Shown: positions 30,401 to 42,966, counted from the first letter of the stretch. The stretch: 64,000 bases of DNA from Plumapathes pennacea (GCA_964036295.1 OZ038467.1:4643001-4707000), one strand, 5' to 3'. The notes: a model not told the origin generated them from the letters alone. Translations and numbers: made by a program.

Positions 30401-32027
30401 TAGCCATAATTTAGCCGACCTCCAACGTATTTTTCGGGACAAACTTCTTGTTTTTGCGCATCATCTGTTGCGTGAATGTTGCTCTTCGAGTGTGCAGACT
30501 CGTTTTCAACGGTGGTGTCGTCCAACGTCTTTAACACGCCAAGGACGTCTTGAATGTGCTGCCCAAACTCGTGGTAAACTCCCGCCGAACCAGGGGCCAG
30601 GCTTCGCTGAGTTTCTATCAACTTTTGGGCATGTCGTCTCAAGCGTTGAACCAGATCAGGGTCAATTTTTGCTTTAGCGCACTGCAGTGATCTAAAAAGA
30701 TAAGCAAACAATCCTGTACCACAGTTTGAAGGGGTGGTCTAACTCGTTCTACTGAAGAGGGTGGTCTAGCTTGACTGCGTATCCGCGTATCCACCGTTTC
30801 CTAGGGGTAGTCCAAAAAACTGCGGGGTATTCTGTAGTTACTCCTCAAGTTTTTTTTTTTCTTTTTTTTTTTTTTGGCATTCCTCGGGGTTTAAACCATA
30901 GCATAAAGTCGACTTATGAGGGTTCGCGAAAAAGTTAGTGAGCTTAAAAGCCTCCCGGTTGGTTCCAGCTTTCAAATTGGTATTTTGCGAAAGGGTTTCG
31001 TTCATTTGCCAAAATAAAAATTTTATTCTGCAAAGAAAGCTTTCAGTTTCTTTTCGATTCGGCTACCGAACGGCTGCCCTGGGGTATCCCCCACGTGCGA
31101 TGTATTGTTCCAAACACGGCAGCCAAATCCGAAATCGTTTCCACATTATTTCAGATTGAGATTTCAGAATTCTTTATTGACACTATATTGACAAAAGCTA
31201 TAATACGATTTTACAATAAATATTATGTACATAGTATAGAACGTAAACTGAATACATATATGGTAATTGTGTGAGTGGTCGAGAGGAGAGCTTTCGTGTC
31301 GACCGCTCATATTCAAAAGATATACAGGACAAGCTCATTCAAATAAATCAAATAAATATTCCACGGCCTAAAACGTACAAAGCCACATCAAGTAATCCAG
31401 AAATAGCCACGAAACCGTCGCGGTAGCTTTCACCCGTGTTGCAGATCGCATCGAACTCCGCCGATCGAAATATCGCGCGTGAAAGTGCGTCGAAAATCCA
31501 GGTTGGCCTTAGCTAAGAGAATATTTATTTTTTACTTCTTTTCTGACGAGTATTTTCAGTTTTGAGGAGGTTCCGTTGGTTCAGATTTCAAATTGGTATT
31601 TCGTTCATTTGCTAAACGGTTTCGTTTCGTTTCGCAAAATACCATAAGCCTTGCACGACTTTTCACGTACTAAATTGTTTGTTATACGACAAATGAAGCA
31701 GCCAAACGTTTCTATCCGAGCGCAAAATGGATAAAAAGATGACGCGTTCGTAAACATAAACCAGGTGATCTGGTTTCTGACGAGTGCAATACCCTCCCAT
31801 CTTTGCACTCGTTTTGGCCTTTATTTGCTCTCGAAAATGTGAAGTCGTGTAAACAAATAAGAATACTGTTTGGTCAGTGCATTAGTCGTTACTTACGGGT
31901 CTCTAGTTTGCGGGAGCTCCTCGCGTCTCTTTATAGTTCTCGGCCACACCATTGTGAAGATAACGACTGTCAGGGTAAAAGTCGTACCAATTAACAAATA
32001 CTTCCAGAGAAAACGCAGGGTAAACAT
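27481..32027 (-). CDS. FKRP-like transferase, copy 2 (complete, 627 aa)
   Basis: Exons 31897-32027, 29807-30691, 28475-28836 and 27481-27986 join in frame with GT-AG introns and end at TGA (27481-27483). The N-terminus is a type II signal anchor (about residues 8-30) with a basic start, pointing to the Golgi or ER. Residues about 45-340 form a GT-A-like stem region. Residues 341-459 include VRWYGC, as in the region before the FKRP catalytic domain. A LicD/FKRP nucleotidyltransferase-like core follows, with GAVKFNGVLPWERDADIVF (Asp473 and Asp475 as likely metal ligands; the first acidic position of the usual DxDxD is Glu471). FKRP transfers ribitol phosphate onto dystroglycan glycans; the acceptor here cannot be told from sequence. 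Versus copy 1, exon 2 has five extra codons (VENES) and exon 1 lacks one. A MITE sits in intron 2. Confidence 0.85.
28929..29314. mobile_element. MITE with ~115-bp TIRs in intron 2 of FKRP-like copy 2
   Basis: Ends CACAGGCGGCCCAAGCTGAT and reverse complement; the arms match over about 115 bp, including GACGTCAC and TCGATCGA. The corresponding intron of copy 1 (about 432-450) reads straight through CCACTATCACAGTCGTGCG. Copy 2 has ATCAC on both sides of the insertion (28924-28928 and 29317-29321). So the insertion postdates the gene duplication, or one copy lost it precisely. Confidence 0.9.
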
Positions 32028-32220
32028 GACGAGTTATCCCTCGTGGACTGTCTAACTTTGTCTGTTCAGACTGGAAAAAATAAAAGAACTATTTTGAATT
32101 ACAGCGCAAGATTGATGAAAGAGTCTCAATTAGCATATATATTGCGTAAATGTTTTGAGAAGTAAATAGTTAGTATGCTAAAAATAGCTTTGGTCGTGCC
32201 AGAAGAGCTTCAGAAATTGA

Positions 32221-32507
32221 GGCCCCGTTTACACTTGAAAACTATTTCGGATACAAAGTCCCACTTTCGATTCCGGACTCGTTTTATCTCCGGATTCACA
32301 AAAGCTAGTGTAAACGCATTTAATGAATCCGTAAACAAATGAGCTGAATTACAGAATACCCCGCACCTTATCTTAACATCAATGAGACCTATTGTCTTTT
32401 CCGCCTCGTTCAACAAAGCGTGCCAAAAACTGTGCGAGGTATTCTGTAGGTGTTCCAACAAATGTCACGAATCCGGATAAATTCGCTTTGGTGTAAAAAA
32501 CGGGGCC
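32221..32507. mobile_element. MITE with GGCCCCGTTT TIRs
   Basis: GGCCCCGTTTACAC at the left is mirrored by GTGTAAAAAACGGGGCC at the right. TGA occurs on both flanks (32218-32220 and 32508-32510). No ORF. Confidence 0.65.
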
Positions 32508-32735
32508 TGAAATACTTCTCCTTTGGTGTCCCTAAACATAACGTGGCTTTTGAACGTGATAAACTGATCACAGATGATTGTATTGTGTTATCATGAAAGT
32601 TAGATTTTTGAAACAAGGCTTCACAACAAAAATGGAAACCGTTAACTTGAACGTGGCCCATTTACGTCAGTTAAAAGTGGATAATCTCCCACAGTACCAA
32701 TACGAACAAAATCTAGCTTCAAGGTAACATTATAC
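32500..32735 (+). repeat. Dispersed block with a conserved mini-exon
   Basis: Matches 23,435-23,672 and, more weakly, about 34,520-34,605. An open frame 32632-32723 (METVNLNVAHLRQLKVDN...) ends at a GTAACA donor-like site. In the 23.6-kb copy the same frame carries a stop. It is probably the first exon of a transposon gene; the LRxLKV pattern hints at a SAP-like helix but is too short to assign. Confidence 0.45.
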
Positions 32736-35700
32736 TAAACGATTTAGTGAAAAGAGGAACCAGCCAAATCAAATACTCAGACCATGTTTTAGGACACCAA
32801 TTATTTCTGTTTTACAGAATATTTTTTAGTGGTATATACAATGGAAATATAGTAAGATCTGCTCATATATAAGCAATGGTGATATAATTCTACAGTCTGA
32901 AAACGGTAAAAAATGTTTAAACGCTTCTGGAACTAAGGGAAAAAGAGCTACAACCACTAAACTCGGGCATGTTTATGAGTGCTCTATAGAGAAGACAACT
33001 GTGATTTCAGAATTGATTAATTGAAGTCAATTCACAAACGTGTATAATATTTGACCGTTAAGTGCCGATTGCGCTACTTAAAGCCGTTTTGTCACATTGT
33101 GTGCTTAGGAACTGTATTCTGCCTGATATCAGAGCATCATGCAGTGCAACAAACATGCGATACGTGTTTCAGACCTCGAAGATAACAGTTTCATTCTCTT
33201 TATTAGCCGGTACCATATTCTCGAGTGAAATTTGATTCTTTGTTTGACCTCGTCTGGCCCAGTTTGCCATTACTCCCATCAATATTCCACAGTAAAATGC
33301 TGAATAAAAAAAATTCAAGACATTTTCAACAAAACTAAAAACTCGATATGTTTGACAAACGTTAGGTAAATCTTTCAATGCATTTTTTACTAATTTCACG
33401 ACAGAATTTTTTGTGTTTAGAACATTACTCCCTTGTAGTCAAACAAATAAGTTGAATCTAATTATCTCTTTTGTTGTCGTTCAGCGGAGTATTGCTGTTT
33501 TTCCTTCTATACGAGGGAAACATTAAGCGGATTATGCACCAATATGGGCTTTAGATATAACTATTCACGGTAATACACTTTTCCAGTTTTTAACTGTTTC
33601 AAAACGGCCGAATTTGAACCACAAACTACGGAATATTGTCTGGTGTAATGTTGAGCAATCTCTTCTGACGTCACATGAACAGTTGTCGCCGCCATAACAC
33701 GGCTATTTGCAAGCTGTATAAATTATTATTCGATTCGTCAAAATATCAGGTGTTATAAGCAAGTCCTATAACAACAATCCGTGAATGAAACTTGCCGTTA
33801 CGGTGAATTTCCGCCGCTAAACAGCTGCATCCCGGTACCAGACTCGGCATACGTGAATACTGCATTCCCTTTCAAGTGGGAAATTCAACGAGGATCCATT
33901 TTCCTTCACATTAAATATGTTTAACATCTTTTCAATACAGTCAATCGTCTTACTGTAAAATGTAGCTACTTAAAAATATATAAATTTCCTGTCACCAGAC
34001 CTTTTAACATTTAGAAGCCTAATGTGGGCCCTATTTTCTGCTAGCGGACAGTTTCTCGTTTCTATTTTTTATAAAATAGACGTAAAATGATTTCTTGAGA
34101 CAATATCTGCCAAGGTGTATCAAAATATTTCCCGTCCCTTCAGTCCAAGAACCTTAAACGGCGATTTTATTTCTGCGGAACAAACACAATCATGGTCAAA
34201 ATTGTTGGGACGATTTCAAGTTTACCCCCTACCCCCCCATTCAATGTTGGGTAGTTGAGCATGGTTCGGCTTATAGCTGCATCACGGGCCAACATTGAGT
34301 GGAGGGGAGGGGGAGGGACTTGAAAACAAGAAATATGAGACCCCCATAGGTTGTACGGATTTACATTGTGCTCCGGATGTGCGTAAGAGGAGCGTCCCAA
34401 CGACTTTTGACCACGATTGTAGCATAGGGCAATACTCTTGCGAGGTTTTTACACAATTGACTCGGAAACGTTGGAGATTTCATGCCTTAAAAATGCTTTG
34501 TTTAATTTTGGCCTCGTTAAATATGCACGACCTTGTGTCCAGCGGAACCTTAAAAGTGGATAACTTCTCATTTTGTCATACGAACAAAATCTAGCTCGAA
34601 GGTAACAGAAAAACTTCTATTATACCACATTCCCTTAGAAATACCTCATAGTAACGTGCAAATAACCCCATAGACTCGTAAAAAAGACACAGCCCTATTA
34701 CCTGTCTTCTTGATTTGCTGCCGTTCAAATGTTTTTTCTATCGCTTTTCGTATAATAGTCCCCTGTACACAGCTGGCACTGCGGAAATAGGTTCTTGACG
34801 TCACTTCCGTTGGTCGACGTTGAACGATTAGGACCGCTGACTGGATAAGGTGATACATGAAATATGAATCAAGAGAGCATAAATAAGTGCAAGAGATAAG
34901 TGCTTCCAACGTCACCACAATTATAGCAAAGAACCTTTAACTGGTACAAGTAAGTTGTGGATTAAACTTCTAGAACTTGAGGAATTAGGAAAGTATCCGT
35001 AGTTTCACGTGAATAGCCGCCTTAATCTGAACTGTGAATTTGTGCCGTACATGATAATGAAGCTTACTAACTGCGTATGTCGAGAATGCTGGTAAGACGG
35101 ACCCTAGCAGTTTTAAAGCAACTCGCATGCAGTTGTACATAACTACTAATAGCCCTTGGGATGTTTCAATTCCATATAATGAATGTACCACGGGCAAAAT
35201 TCAACAAAAACATTACAAGTACATTTTACAAATTGGATCAATTTTCCAACACCTTAAAACACACTTTAATCCAATATCCTAACCAAGCACTGTTTCAGTT
35301 ATGTATATCTGTAACGCTTTGCAAGTTTTTGTGACATAAGTTCCATCCGTTTGGTGGTGTTTGAATGATGGGCCAACTCGTAAATTACACTTGCAAAATA
35401 TTGCCTATTTAATTGCCCACAGATCTACTTTTTCAATAGCAGTCTGTCATGCTCATTGCTAGAGTACTAAAACATCGTCAACTTCATTTCAAAAAGTTGT
35501 TACGTGAGTTAAATCAGGTAAACTAACTCGGACTCAGTTCTGGAGAGTTCTTTGAGAACATCCCGAATATAAAACTGTCTGAATCTATCAGGACTGAGAT
35601 AAGGCATTGATGTAGCATTTGTGTACTTTCCTGCTCGGCATAGTTCGTACAGCACGTAAGTCTCCGTACACTAAGTTGTTTGTTGTACGGCACCAACTTG

Positions 35701-36309
35701 ATTCACTAGACAAGGAAAAGCGAAGCAGGGGGTATTGTTAGAAAAGAGCCATAATATTCAAGTAGTTAAGGTAATGGTGAATGTCGCCAAATATTTCCGA
35801 ACCACATTACAAAAATTAGCATAAGGCGGAATACTAATGATGAAGGGTAAAGTTAAACAAAACGCAGTAAAATAAAAAATGTTAAATATTTAACTTTGAC
35901 AACTCAGGGATCAGTAAAACTATACGTCAGACTTGTCGTGCAACCTAGTGAAGCATATGATGATCACTGTTTTATACTATTTGACTGGAAATCAAGCTTG
36001 CTCATCGTAAAGGAGAAAGGAAATTAGCTGTTCCTGTCAATCACAATGTCACGCTATGGTCGCATCACACGTCACTGTGTCACGCTATCGTCACATCGCA
36101 CGCTACTCTGTCACGCTATCGTCGCATCACACGTAAGCATCATGCTAAAGCTCGATTTATTCTCGTCACACGGATATGAATGAATAGACCATATGAATAA
36201 AGCTCGTAAAACTGCGGATGTATTTTGATTAATTACTTTTTCTTTTTCCCGATTTTCCACGTTTTCAGGCTTGCATTTATATTGAAGTATTACCATTCAT
36301 AAAGACAAG
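32736..36309. other. Gene-poor AT-rich interval
   Basis: No gene could be supported. Two weak minus-strand hints were seen. An ATG at about 33,690 is followed by about 40 codons (MAATTVHVTS...). An ORF at 33,176-33,400 encodes a hydrophobic stretch ending in a tail (...NETVIFEV) before a stop. Their splice phases do not join. A short tandem GTCACGCTATCGTC array lies at 36,040-36,130. Confidence 0.35.
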
Positions 36310-38754
36310 ATGTTCGTTTGGATAATGGGAACTCTATTGCTTGTACAGCACATTTTATCAGTATCTTCATGGGACCCGGATGCAGGAGTGATTCCCTCGT
36401 GGACCGGATATCCGGGAGCGAAAGTCCGAGTGACGTCAAATCCTACCAAAGCTTCAAACGTTGTAGATGGAGAGGAAAAAACCAGTTGGCAATCGGGCGC
36501 ATGTATGCCGATTGGATTTCTGAACCGCGCCGATCTTAACACGCTGCTTGGAGTCTGCACCACGCAATTAAATCGTTGCACCACATCCGGGAACTCTGAC
36601 CCAGGGCGCGCGACCGATGGCAGTTTTTACACAAGTGTTTCTGTGGAAACCACCCACGGAGAAGCGTCTTTTAGTACTCAAATGACGAACCCCACGCCCC
36701 TTTACAAGATCGCGGTAAGAGGCGTTTTTCAAGCAACAGCAAAGCTGTGGGCTTTGAACTCGGCTGGCTGGCGACTTCTCCGTGTACTCAACAGCACTGA
36801 TAACTACAAATTTCTCGTCTTTGCTGCTCACTCAGAACCAGTGGCAGCATTAAAACTGAACTCCAGCCAAAAATTCTCGCTGACGGAAATAGCGGTTCTA
36901 GAACAGCCCTGTTTTGAAATGGCCACCGTGGATCTGGGCGCCATACGAGAAGTGCACGTGATCAAGACACGTCACTGGTCACGTGAAGCAACGAAAACCA
37001 CTCTCCTTACCTCCATAAATGGGCAGGACTGGACTGAGCAAGCGCAGTTGAACCCGGCTGCCATTAAAGCAGTTGATACCAGACTCCCACGGACAGCCAT
37101 GGCCAAGTTCGTGGCCGTCAGACATGAAGTGGAAGAAGGAAACTATAAGAAAGTGTACGTGTGGGAAATAGAGGTCTGGGACCAATATGGCCAATGGGGA
37201 CCCCCCGCAGTGTCCAAAAGGCAGGCCCACTCCTTGGAGGAACTTCTCGGTGTCAATGGAATATGGGGCTGGGGCACAAACAAGTACAGCGATAGTATCC
37301 CGCCTGGAGAGGGCCCTGAGTTGTACGCGGACGTAGCAACTCACGGTCGAAACTACCACAACATGAACTGGGACGTAACTGATCCAGATAACGTCCCTGA
37401 TTACCAAAAAATGGCCCAGGGCGGGGGTACGGAGGCATTGTGGTGGCTCAACTGGGATCGCGAATATAGTGCCTGGCAAAAGAAGGGCCTGACTGTTCAC
37501 GCCTCCATCCAGTTCCTCTCGAGCAACTTTCCCGCCTCTGTGTGGGACAACCCTCAGTCTGCGGGGGAGGGGTACGGGCAAGCTTTTGCTCGTCATTTCG
37601 GCCCAAGTAATGGGAATGGTCTTGTTTCTGCAATGGAGGTCAGTAAAGCTAGTCTAAATTTAACACATGCATGCGTTCAGTATGCTTTTTGCTGTCCTTA
37701 GAACAAATGGTACTTTTAGGTTCCTTTGAATACAGAGCGTACACTGGATATCACATAGGCTGTAAAAAGCACTTGCCCACTCGATGAACTGTAAATCATT
37801 TCTACTCTTGACCTCTGTTATCTTGTTGTTACTGCTCCTTAGGTTGGCAACGAACCCTGGAAATATCAGGCTGACTTCTATAAACAAGTTCTGCGGGGAA
37901 TGGCCCGGGCCGCGAAGTCAGCGGACCCAAACATGACCGTCTTGCCATGCGCACTTCAAGCTCACGATCCCAGCGCTGAAAGCCCATCATTCGGCAATTA
38001 CATCGGAGCCAGAATCGACGAGTCGGCAGCGAGCAGCATAGACGTTCTAAATTTGCATATGTACAGCTTTCTTGTCAATAAGGAGGGCCGTCGTGTGGCG
38101 GTACATCCGGAGCACGTGAACAGTGAGTTCAATTCGATTCGTAACATGCTGCGCTGGCGTGACGTCAACATGCCTGGCAAGCCCGTGTGGGTGACCGAGT
38201 GGGGCTGGGACTCAGACGGGGCTTCTGAGAGCTGCAGCTCCAGCGAGTGCGTCACTGAGAGTGCGCAAGCCATTTACGGCGTCCGTGGTCTGCTGATTTT
38301 GGCGCGCACCGGGACGGAGCGAGCAACGTGGTACTTCTTCGCCAATACTGAAGACTGTGACTCTCTGTTCTGTCGCAGCGGGCTTACAGGCTCCAGGAAA
38401 GTCGGCTTTGCGGAAAAAAAGGTGTTTAAGGCTTTTCGCAGTCTGCGCCTTTTAATGGGCAGGAAGTATTACTCAGAAGTATTACGAGAAGATGAAAGCG
38501 CCTTCGTTTATGTGTTTGGCGAGAGTGATGGATCTGCCACACATCTGGTGGCCTGGAGACCAGTGTCAGCAGAAGATGTAGATGTGGCGTGTGTCTCGTT
38601 TGATTTGAAGTTCTCAGCTTCGCCCAAAGCGGCATGGCGCGTGAGTGGTGAATCTGACAGCGGCGAGCCAACTCCAGTTCCCGAGGTACAGCACCGAACC
38701 TGGATGATGTCGGTTTCTACTGTTCCTACAGTTGTGGAACTGAAGCACTTTTGA
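36310..38754 (+). CDS. Secreted clan GH-A-like glycosidase with N-terminal beta-sandwich region (746 aa)
   Basis: Exon 1 (36310-37638) and exon 2 (37843-38754) join in phase 0 across a GT-AG intron, forming ATGGAG|GTTGGC. Residues 1-20 are a signal peptide (MFVWIMGTLLLVQHILSVSS). Residues about 25-320 are a beta-rich region with two weakly similar halves that resemble F5/8-type C (discoidin) or carbohydrate-binding domains. From about 340 a TIM-barrel-like domain follows. MEVGNEPW provides the Asn-Glu pair of clan GH-A (Glu447, probable acid/base), and VWVTEWGWDSDG the second carboxylate (Glu562, probable nucleophile). The exact GH family and substrate were not recognised. One intron and this architecture are unusual enough among the neighbours to raise bacterial ancestry as a possibility; this is inference only. 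Confidence 0.75.
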
Positions 38755-38794
38755 AAAGTCACAAGAAACGTAATATGTAAAACATTACGGACGT

Positions 38795-38985
38795 TACCGA
38801 GCACATACCGAGCACATACCGAGCACCTACCGAGAACATACCAAGCACTTACCGAGCACATACTGACCATTTACTGACCACGCACCGACCATTTACCAAC
38901 TACATACCAACCAATTACCGACCATATACCAACCAATTACCGACCATATACCGACTACCTACCAACCACATACCAGTACTGACCA
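38795..38985. repeat. Minisatellite of ACCGAGCACAT/ACCGACCATAT units
   Basis: About 16 degenerate 11- to 12-bp units downstream of the glycosidase gene. It is followed by a unique-looking flank GTGCAGCTTGTTCACAATT, which recurs next to similar arrays in two CENPJ introns. Confidence 0.8.
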
Positions 38986-39671
38986 ATGGAATGTGCAGCT
39001 TGTTCACAATTCGCATAGAAAATGGCCACTGCAAACTAGTAGCATAGATTTAATGTCATAAAAAGTGACATTCCTCGCAAGAGTGTGCAGAATAAAATAC
39101 TGAATAGATTGCTGGTGTCTATGAGAAATATAATGGTAGTTTTAAACCCAGCTTCCATGTAACCGCTATGATCACTGCAGTTCTATCTCTGTGATTAATT
39201 TTTTATAAATGAAAGTGCCCTCTCATGCAAATGTATCGATCCAAACCAGAGAGTGCAGCAAAATAATAACGTTTCTGGAAGAAGCCAAAAAAGTTACTGT
39301 ATGAAAACAACAGAAACATCACTGACTGTATCATAACTTCAACAAGACTACAAAAACAAGTTTAAGAAATGAACTTAACAGAAAAGTTCCATGCGTTCTA
39401 TTATCTATGTGCTTGCACTTATGTTTGCATCATGTACATTTGTCTTGGCTATTGATAAGTGGCTTAGTTGAAAGTTGATTGATCTTTCAATAATTGTTAT
39501 CACCACTGTACATACACTTTCACTCAGTTGGGATAATCTAGCTTGGAAGCACTTGCTGTTGTCATTCTTGTTGGTCTTTGCTAATATTCCTTGCATTAGA
39601 GTTCAAGTTTATAATGCTTTACTGTACATACTGTAGTTCAAATTTGATCCACCAGATTCTTGCCACTCTTC

Positions 39672-41165
39672 CTAGCTGTGTTCCGTGACTGCTCCAGGCT
39701 GCACTACCCCAAGGCAAACATCCACAAATTCTGTAAATATAGGAACTTGCATACTTTCCTGTAAGCTCTTCTCTGGCTGCTGTGAGTTATCTATGTTGCT
39801 GATCATCTCTTTTAAATGCTTGTTTTGTAACATAGCCCTGAGAGTGGCAGATTTTTCTGGAAAAGGAAAAGGCTTGTTTAAGAAGATGTGCAGTATATAT
39901 GCAATGTACTAGATGGCCTTGAAGCTATGGCTTATAAAACATTTTCATGAATTTCTTATTACACAGAAATACAATTTTCACTTCTGTTAGATCAAGATAT
40001 TTTCTGCCAACAACCTTTTTGGTGGATAAGCAGAGTTATCATCGCAAGTTTGGTTGAGATTATAATACATTGCAGTTCAGCTATTCCTTTTAGAGTGTGA
40101 AAAAAATATATAGCTGAGGTATTCTTGCTTAGAACATACAGTTTTATGCTGTTCCTCTCACCAAGTTCTTCCAGAACTTCTGGCTTGACCCTATCCTCAT
40201 TGTCTGATTCACTTCCAGATCCACTTTCTGTTTCTCCATCTTCTTGTTCTAAGTGTGAACCATAAAAAAGTAGATCATGGATTTACAAAGACCAAAAGTA
40301 CCGTAGATACAATATTAAACTCTTCTAATGTCACCAAAACGCTTTAAATATTTCAGACTTTAAACCTTTAGCAATTTGCATGTCCAGGAACCCTTGCTTC
40401 TTTTGTTCTCCTTCATTCTTCTGTTTGGTTAAACGTTCACATGATTGGTCTCCTACAAGTAGAAGGTATGTTCAGTGATTGTATAGAACTTTTATAAGAT
40501 CATAAAAACATTGAAATTCATGGCATTTTCACAAAACTGCAGCACACCGCATGCAGCACATACATACCTTTATGTACTTTAAAACAAACAACGGAACAAC
40601 TGTTGGGAAAATGAAGAAAAACAAAACAAGATTTCTATTTATTTCACTGGCAAACCATATCACATACAGCATATTAATCAGAACTTTCATTCCTAAAGGG
40701 AATAAATAAAGGTGCGATGCTTGGAGGGGAAGGAAGGTCCGGGGACATATTAAGATCATCTTGACGGGATATAGTGTGGGAACGAAGAAGAATGCTGCAT
40801 GAGCCAACGCGAAAGTTCACAGAAAGGAAACTAATTGCATGTCCATTACCTAGTACGATATTCGATAATGTGATGAAAACATTCAGCCACTGAATCAGGC
40901 GGTAATTCTTAACTCTAGATTTCTGACTAAAGAGCGAAGGCCACCGCAACTAACTTAAAAACTTAAAAAGGTTCGAAAACATGGCAGCACAAATTGCGTG
41001 AATTCTCGGTTGGAGACAAAGAGAACAGAGCCATTTCCACGCCAAACACACATTAAGAAATGTTATTTGTACTTACTACTTTAGATGACACGATGGACAT
41101 TTGTATTTCGAAGGCGCACTGCTACAAATCTCGCAAACCACAACAGCTGCCACACTGGACTTCAT
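39672..41165 (-). CDS. ZNHIT3: Zinc finger HIT domain-containing protein 3
   Basis: Five exons: 41077-41165, 40568-40599, 40366-40452, 40162-40248 and 39672-39856. All have GT-AG introns and consistent phase, giving 159 codons (human protein about 155). The zf-HIT finger is split across exons 1-3: CEICSSAPSKYKCPSC, then YCSVVCFKVHK, then the final Cys in GDQSCERL. The middle is acidic (ETESGSGSESDNED). The C-terminus (SATLRAMLQNKHLKEMI ... VPIFTEFVDVCLGVV) matches the conserved tail of animal ZNHIT3. The family works with NUFIP1 in box C/D snoRNP assembly and binds nuclear receptors in vertebrates. The second exon is only 32 nt but restores the finger exactly. The gene ends 0.9 kb after the converging glycosidase gene. 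Confidence 0.92.
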
Positions 41166-42076
41166 GCTCAAACTGTTCGTTAGCTACTTCATGTACGACG
41201 ACATTGGTTCCCAGTCTCCTTTCGAGACTCACGCGAATGGCCCTTGGGGTGCGGGCGAAACTGAAGAAGGAGTGTTTTCAAGTATCACTGAATCGAAGGC
41301 AAAAACAAGAAATAATTGTAAAAATGTTTAGTTTACAGTACTGTTATTTTTTCCGCCGCTTTGTTGAACTCTAAAGCTTTTAGGCCCTTTCAGAATTGCA
41401 TTGTTTCAACTGAACTCGGTTCACAGAACGTCTATCTCACAGTGCTTCACAGGAAAGTTGCTTTTGTTACTGATAAACACTAGGAAAGATTATGCGTTTA
41501 AAATGGTCAAATTTTGACCAAGATATCGTCATGATTAGTTCACGACAAATAAGAAGTCATTTTTGCTCAGATGTAAATGAGCCGTTCATTTGTTAAATTA
41601 GTAATTTGTTAAAGTCAGTGTTTTTACCATTTTGTAACGGCGTCCAGATGAATGCTCAAGAGCTCAGGAATAAAGACCACCAAGATGCTTATTGAACGTC
41701 AAAAATTTTACGCTCTATGCTACTGTACAAGAAAGAGACAGTACAGGAAGAGACAATTAGTTCTAACATAAAATCTGCCGTAAGCGACCACCCTTCGTTC
41801 GGCTTTGAGTGGTCGATCGTTTACAGGAGGTTCTACTGTAGTATTTATAGCCAAGTTATAAGAAAACAGTACGGGGAGTAAGCTGCAATTTAAGCTCTCA
41901 ATCTCAGTGAGTAATCCGCAGTGATTTTCAGACAAGTTTCTTATTACTGTTGTCGAAGCCAGAGAAGGCTTTAGCGGCAATACCTGATCATTTCTTTCTA
42001 TAAGTATTCCACCAGTCGAACATTTGAAACACTAGCCTCTGGTTCAGGAGAATGAACAACCACCTTTAAATGAAGC

Positions 42077-42104
42077 TATTTATTTATTTATTTATTTATT
42101 TATA
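42077..42104. repeat. (TTTA)n microsatellite
   Basis: Seven TTTA units, close to the broken end of the third FKRP-like copy. Confidence 0.9.
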
Positions 42105-42137
42105 ACTTCTCAATTTTGTAACCCAGTAACTCAGTAA

Positions 42138-42966
42138 ATCCAGTAACTCCCTCCAGCGATCGCCACTTGAGGATCATAACTCAACACTCGTACTAACCGC
42201 TCCACATTGATATCTTCATCAAAATGAGTGAGGCGAGGTGCTATTAACACATACGGGGTTTTCACTTTCTCGACGTCTTTTCCACAGAGCTGCTTGACTA
42301 TAAATATCATTGATAACTTCATTCTCGAAAGTAATGTCAAAGTTTGATATGGAAGACATCGTTGACTCTTCGATAGCCTTTCCCGTTGCTAGAATCACTC
42401 GGGAATTAGGATAGTATTTTGCAAGACCTCTGGCAATTTCTACACAGCTTTCCGCAGGTTTGGGAAGTTCTTCGGGTATGTGTATCAAGACTGTTACAAG
42501 CTCGTGCATTGGTACAAAATCTGTGCACTTCACAGATTGAAATCCATTTCTATAGAACGGCCAACCATACAAAGTGGATTTCCCCATATACTTTTCAGGG
42601 CACACTTCTTGCCTTCGTGGAATATCCTTCGAAATGTTCATTCGCTTTCCAGCGGAAAACGAGTTATTATTTTGGATCTGACCCTCTTCTATCCACTTCA
42701 AAATCTGATTGAGGGCCTTTAAGTGTTGACCCAGCTGATGGTAATACTGTGCAGAAAATGCCAGGCCTCGCTGAGTATCCAATAACTCTAATTAACGCAT
42801 GTTGCTTCAAGGTTAAAGACAGGACCCTGAAGGCCGTTTTCTGATCCCTTATACAAAACATTGAAGACGATCTAGTCAGCGCGATATCTTTCACAATGGC
42901 TGTAAAAAACATTGTTACAGCAAATACGAAGCTTGCCAGCACACATTTCTTCAAGAATCTTATCAT
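42138..42966 (-). pseudogene. FKRP-like copy 3, truncated and frameshifted
   Basis: The frame starts at 42,966 with a signal anchor (MIRFLKKCVLASFVFAVTMF). It continues without an intron into stem-domain sequence, so the exon 1/exon 2 intron of the other copies is absent. A frameshift near 42,785 separates LKQHALI from the in-frame DTQRGLAFSA. A 2-bp loss near 42,274 (after ALWKR) shifts it again. Homology stops at about 42,138 after GGSY; the rest of the stem and the whole catalytic domain are missing. The first part is clearly diverged from copies 1 and 2, while 42,138-42,290 is nearly identical to them. Confidence 0.85.

Noticed and set aside
33169-33720. Possible two-exon membrane protein on the minus strand
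   Set aside because: The candidate first and last pieces do not join in phase with visible splice sites, and no family was recognised; mentioned only as a hint.
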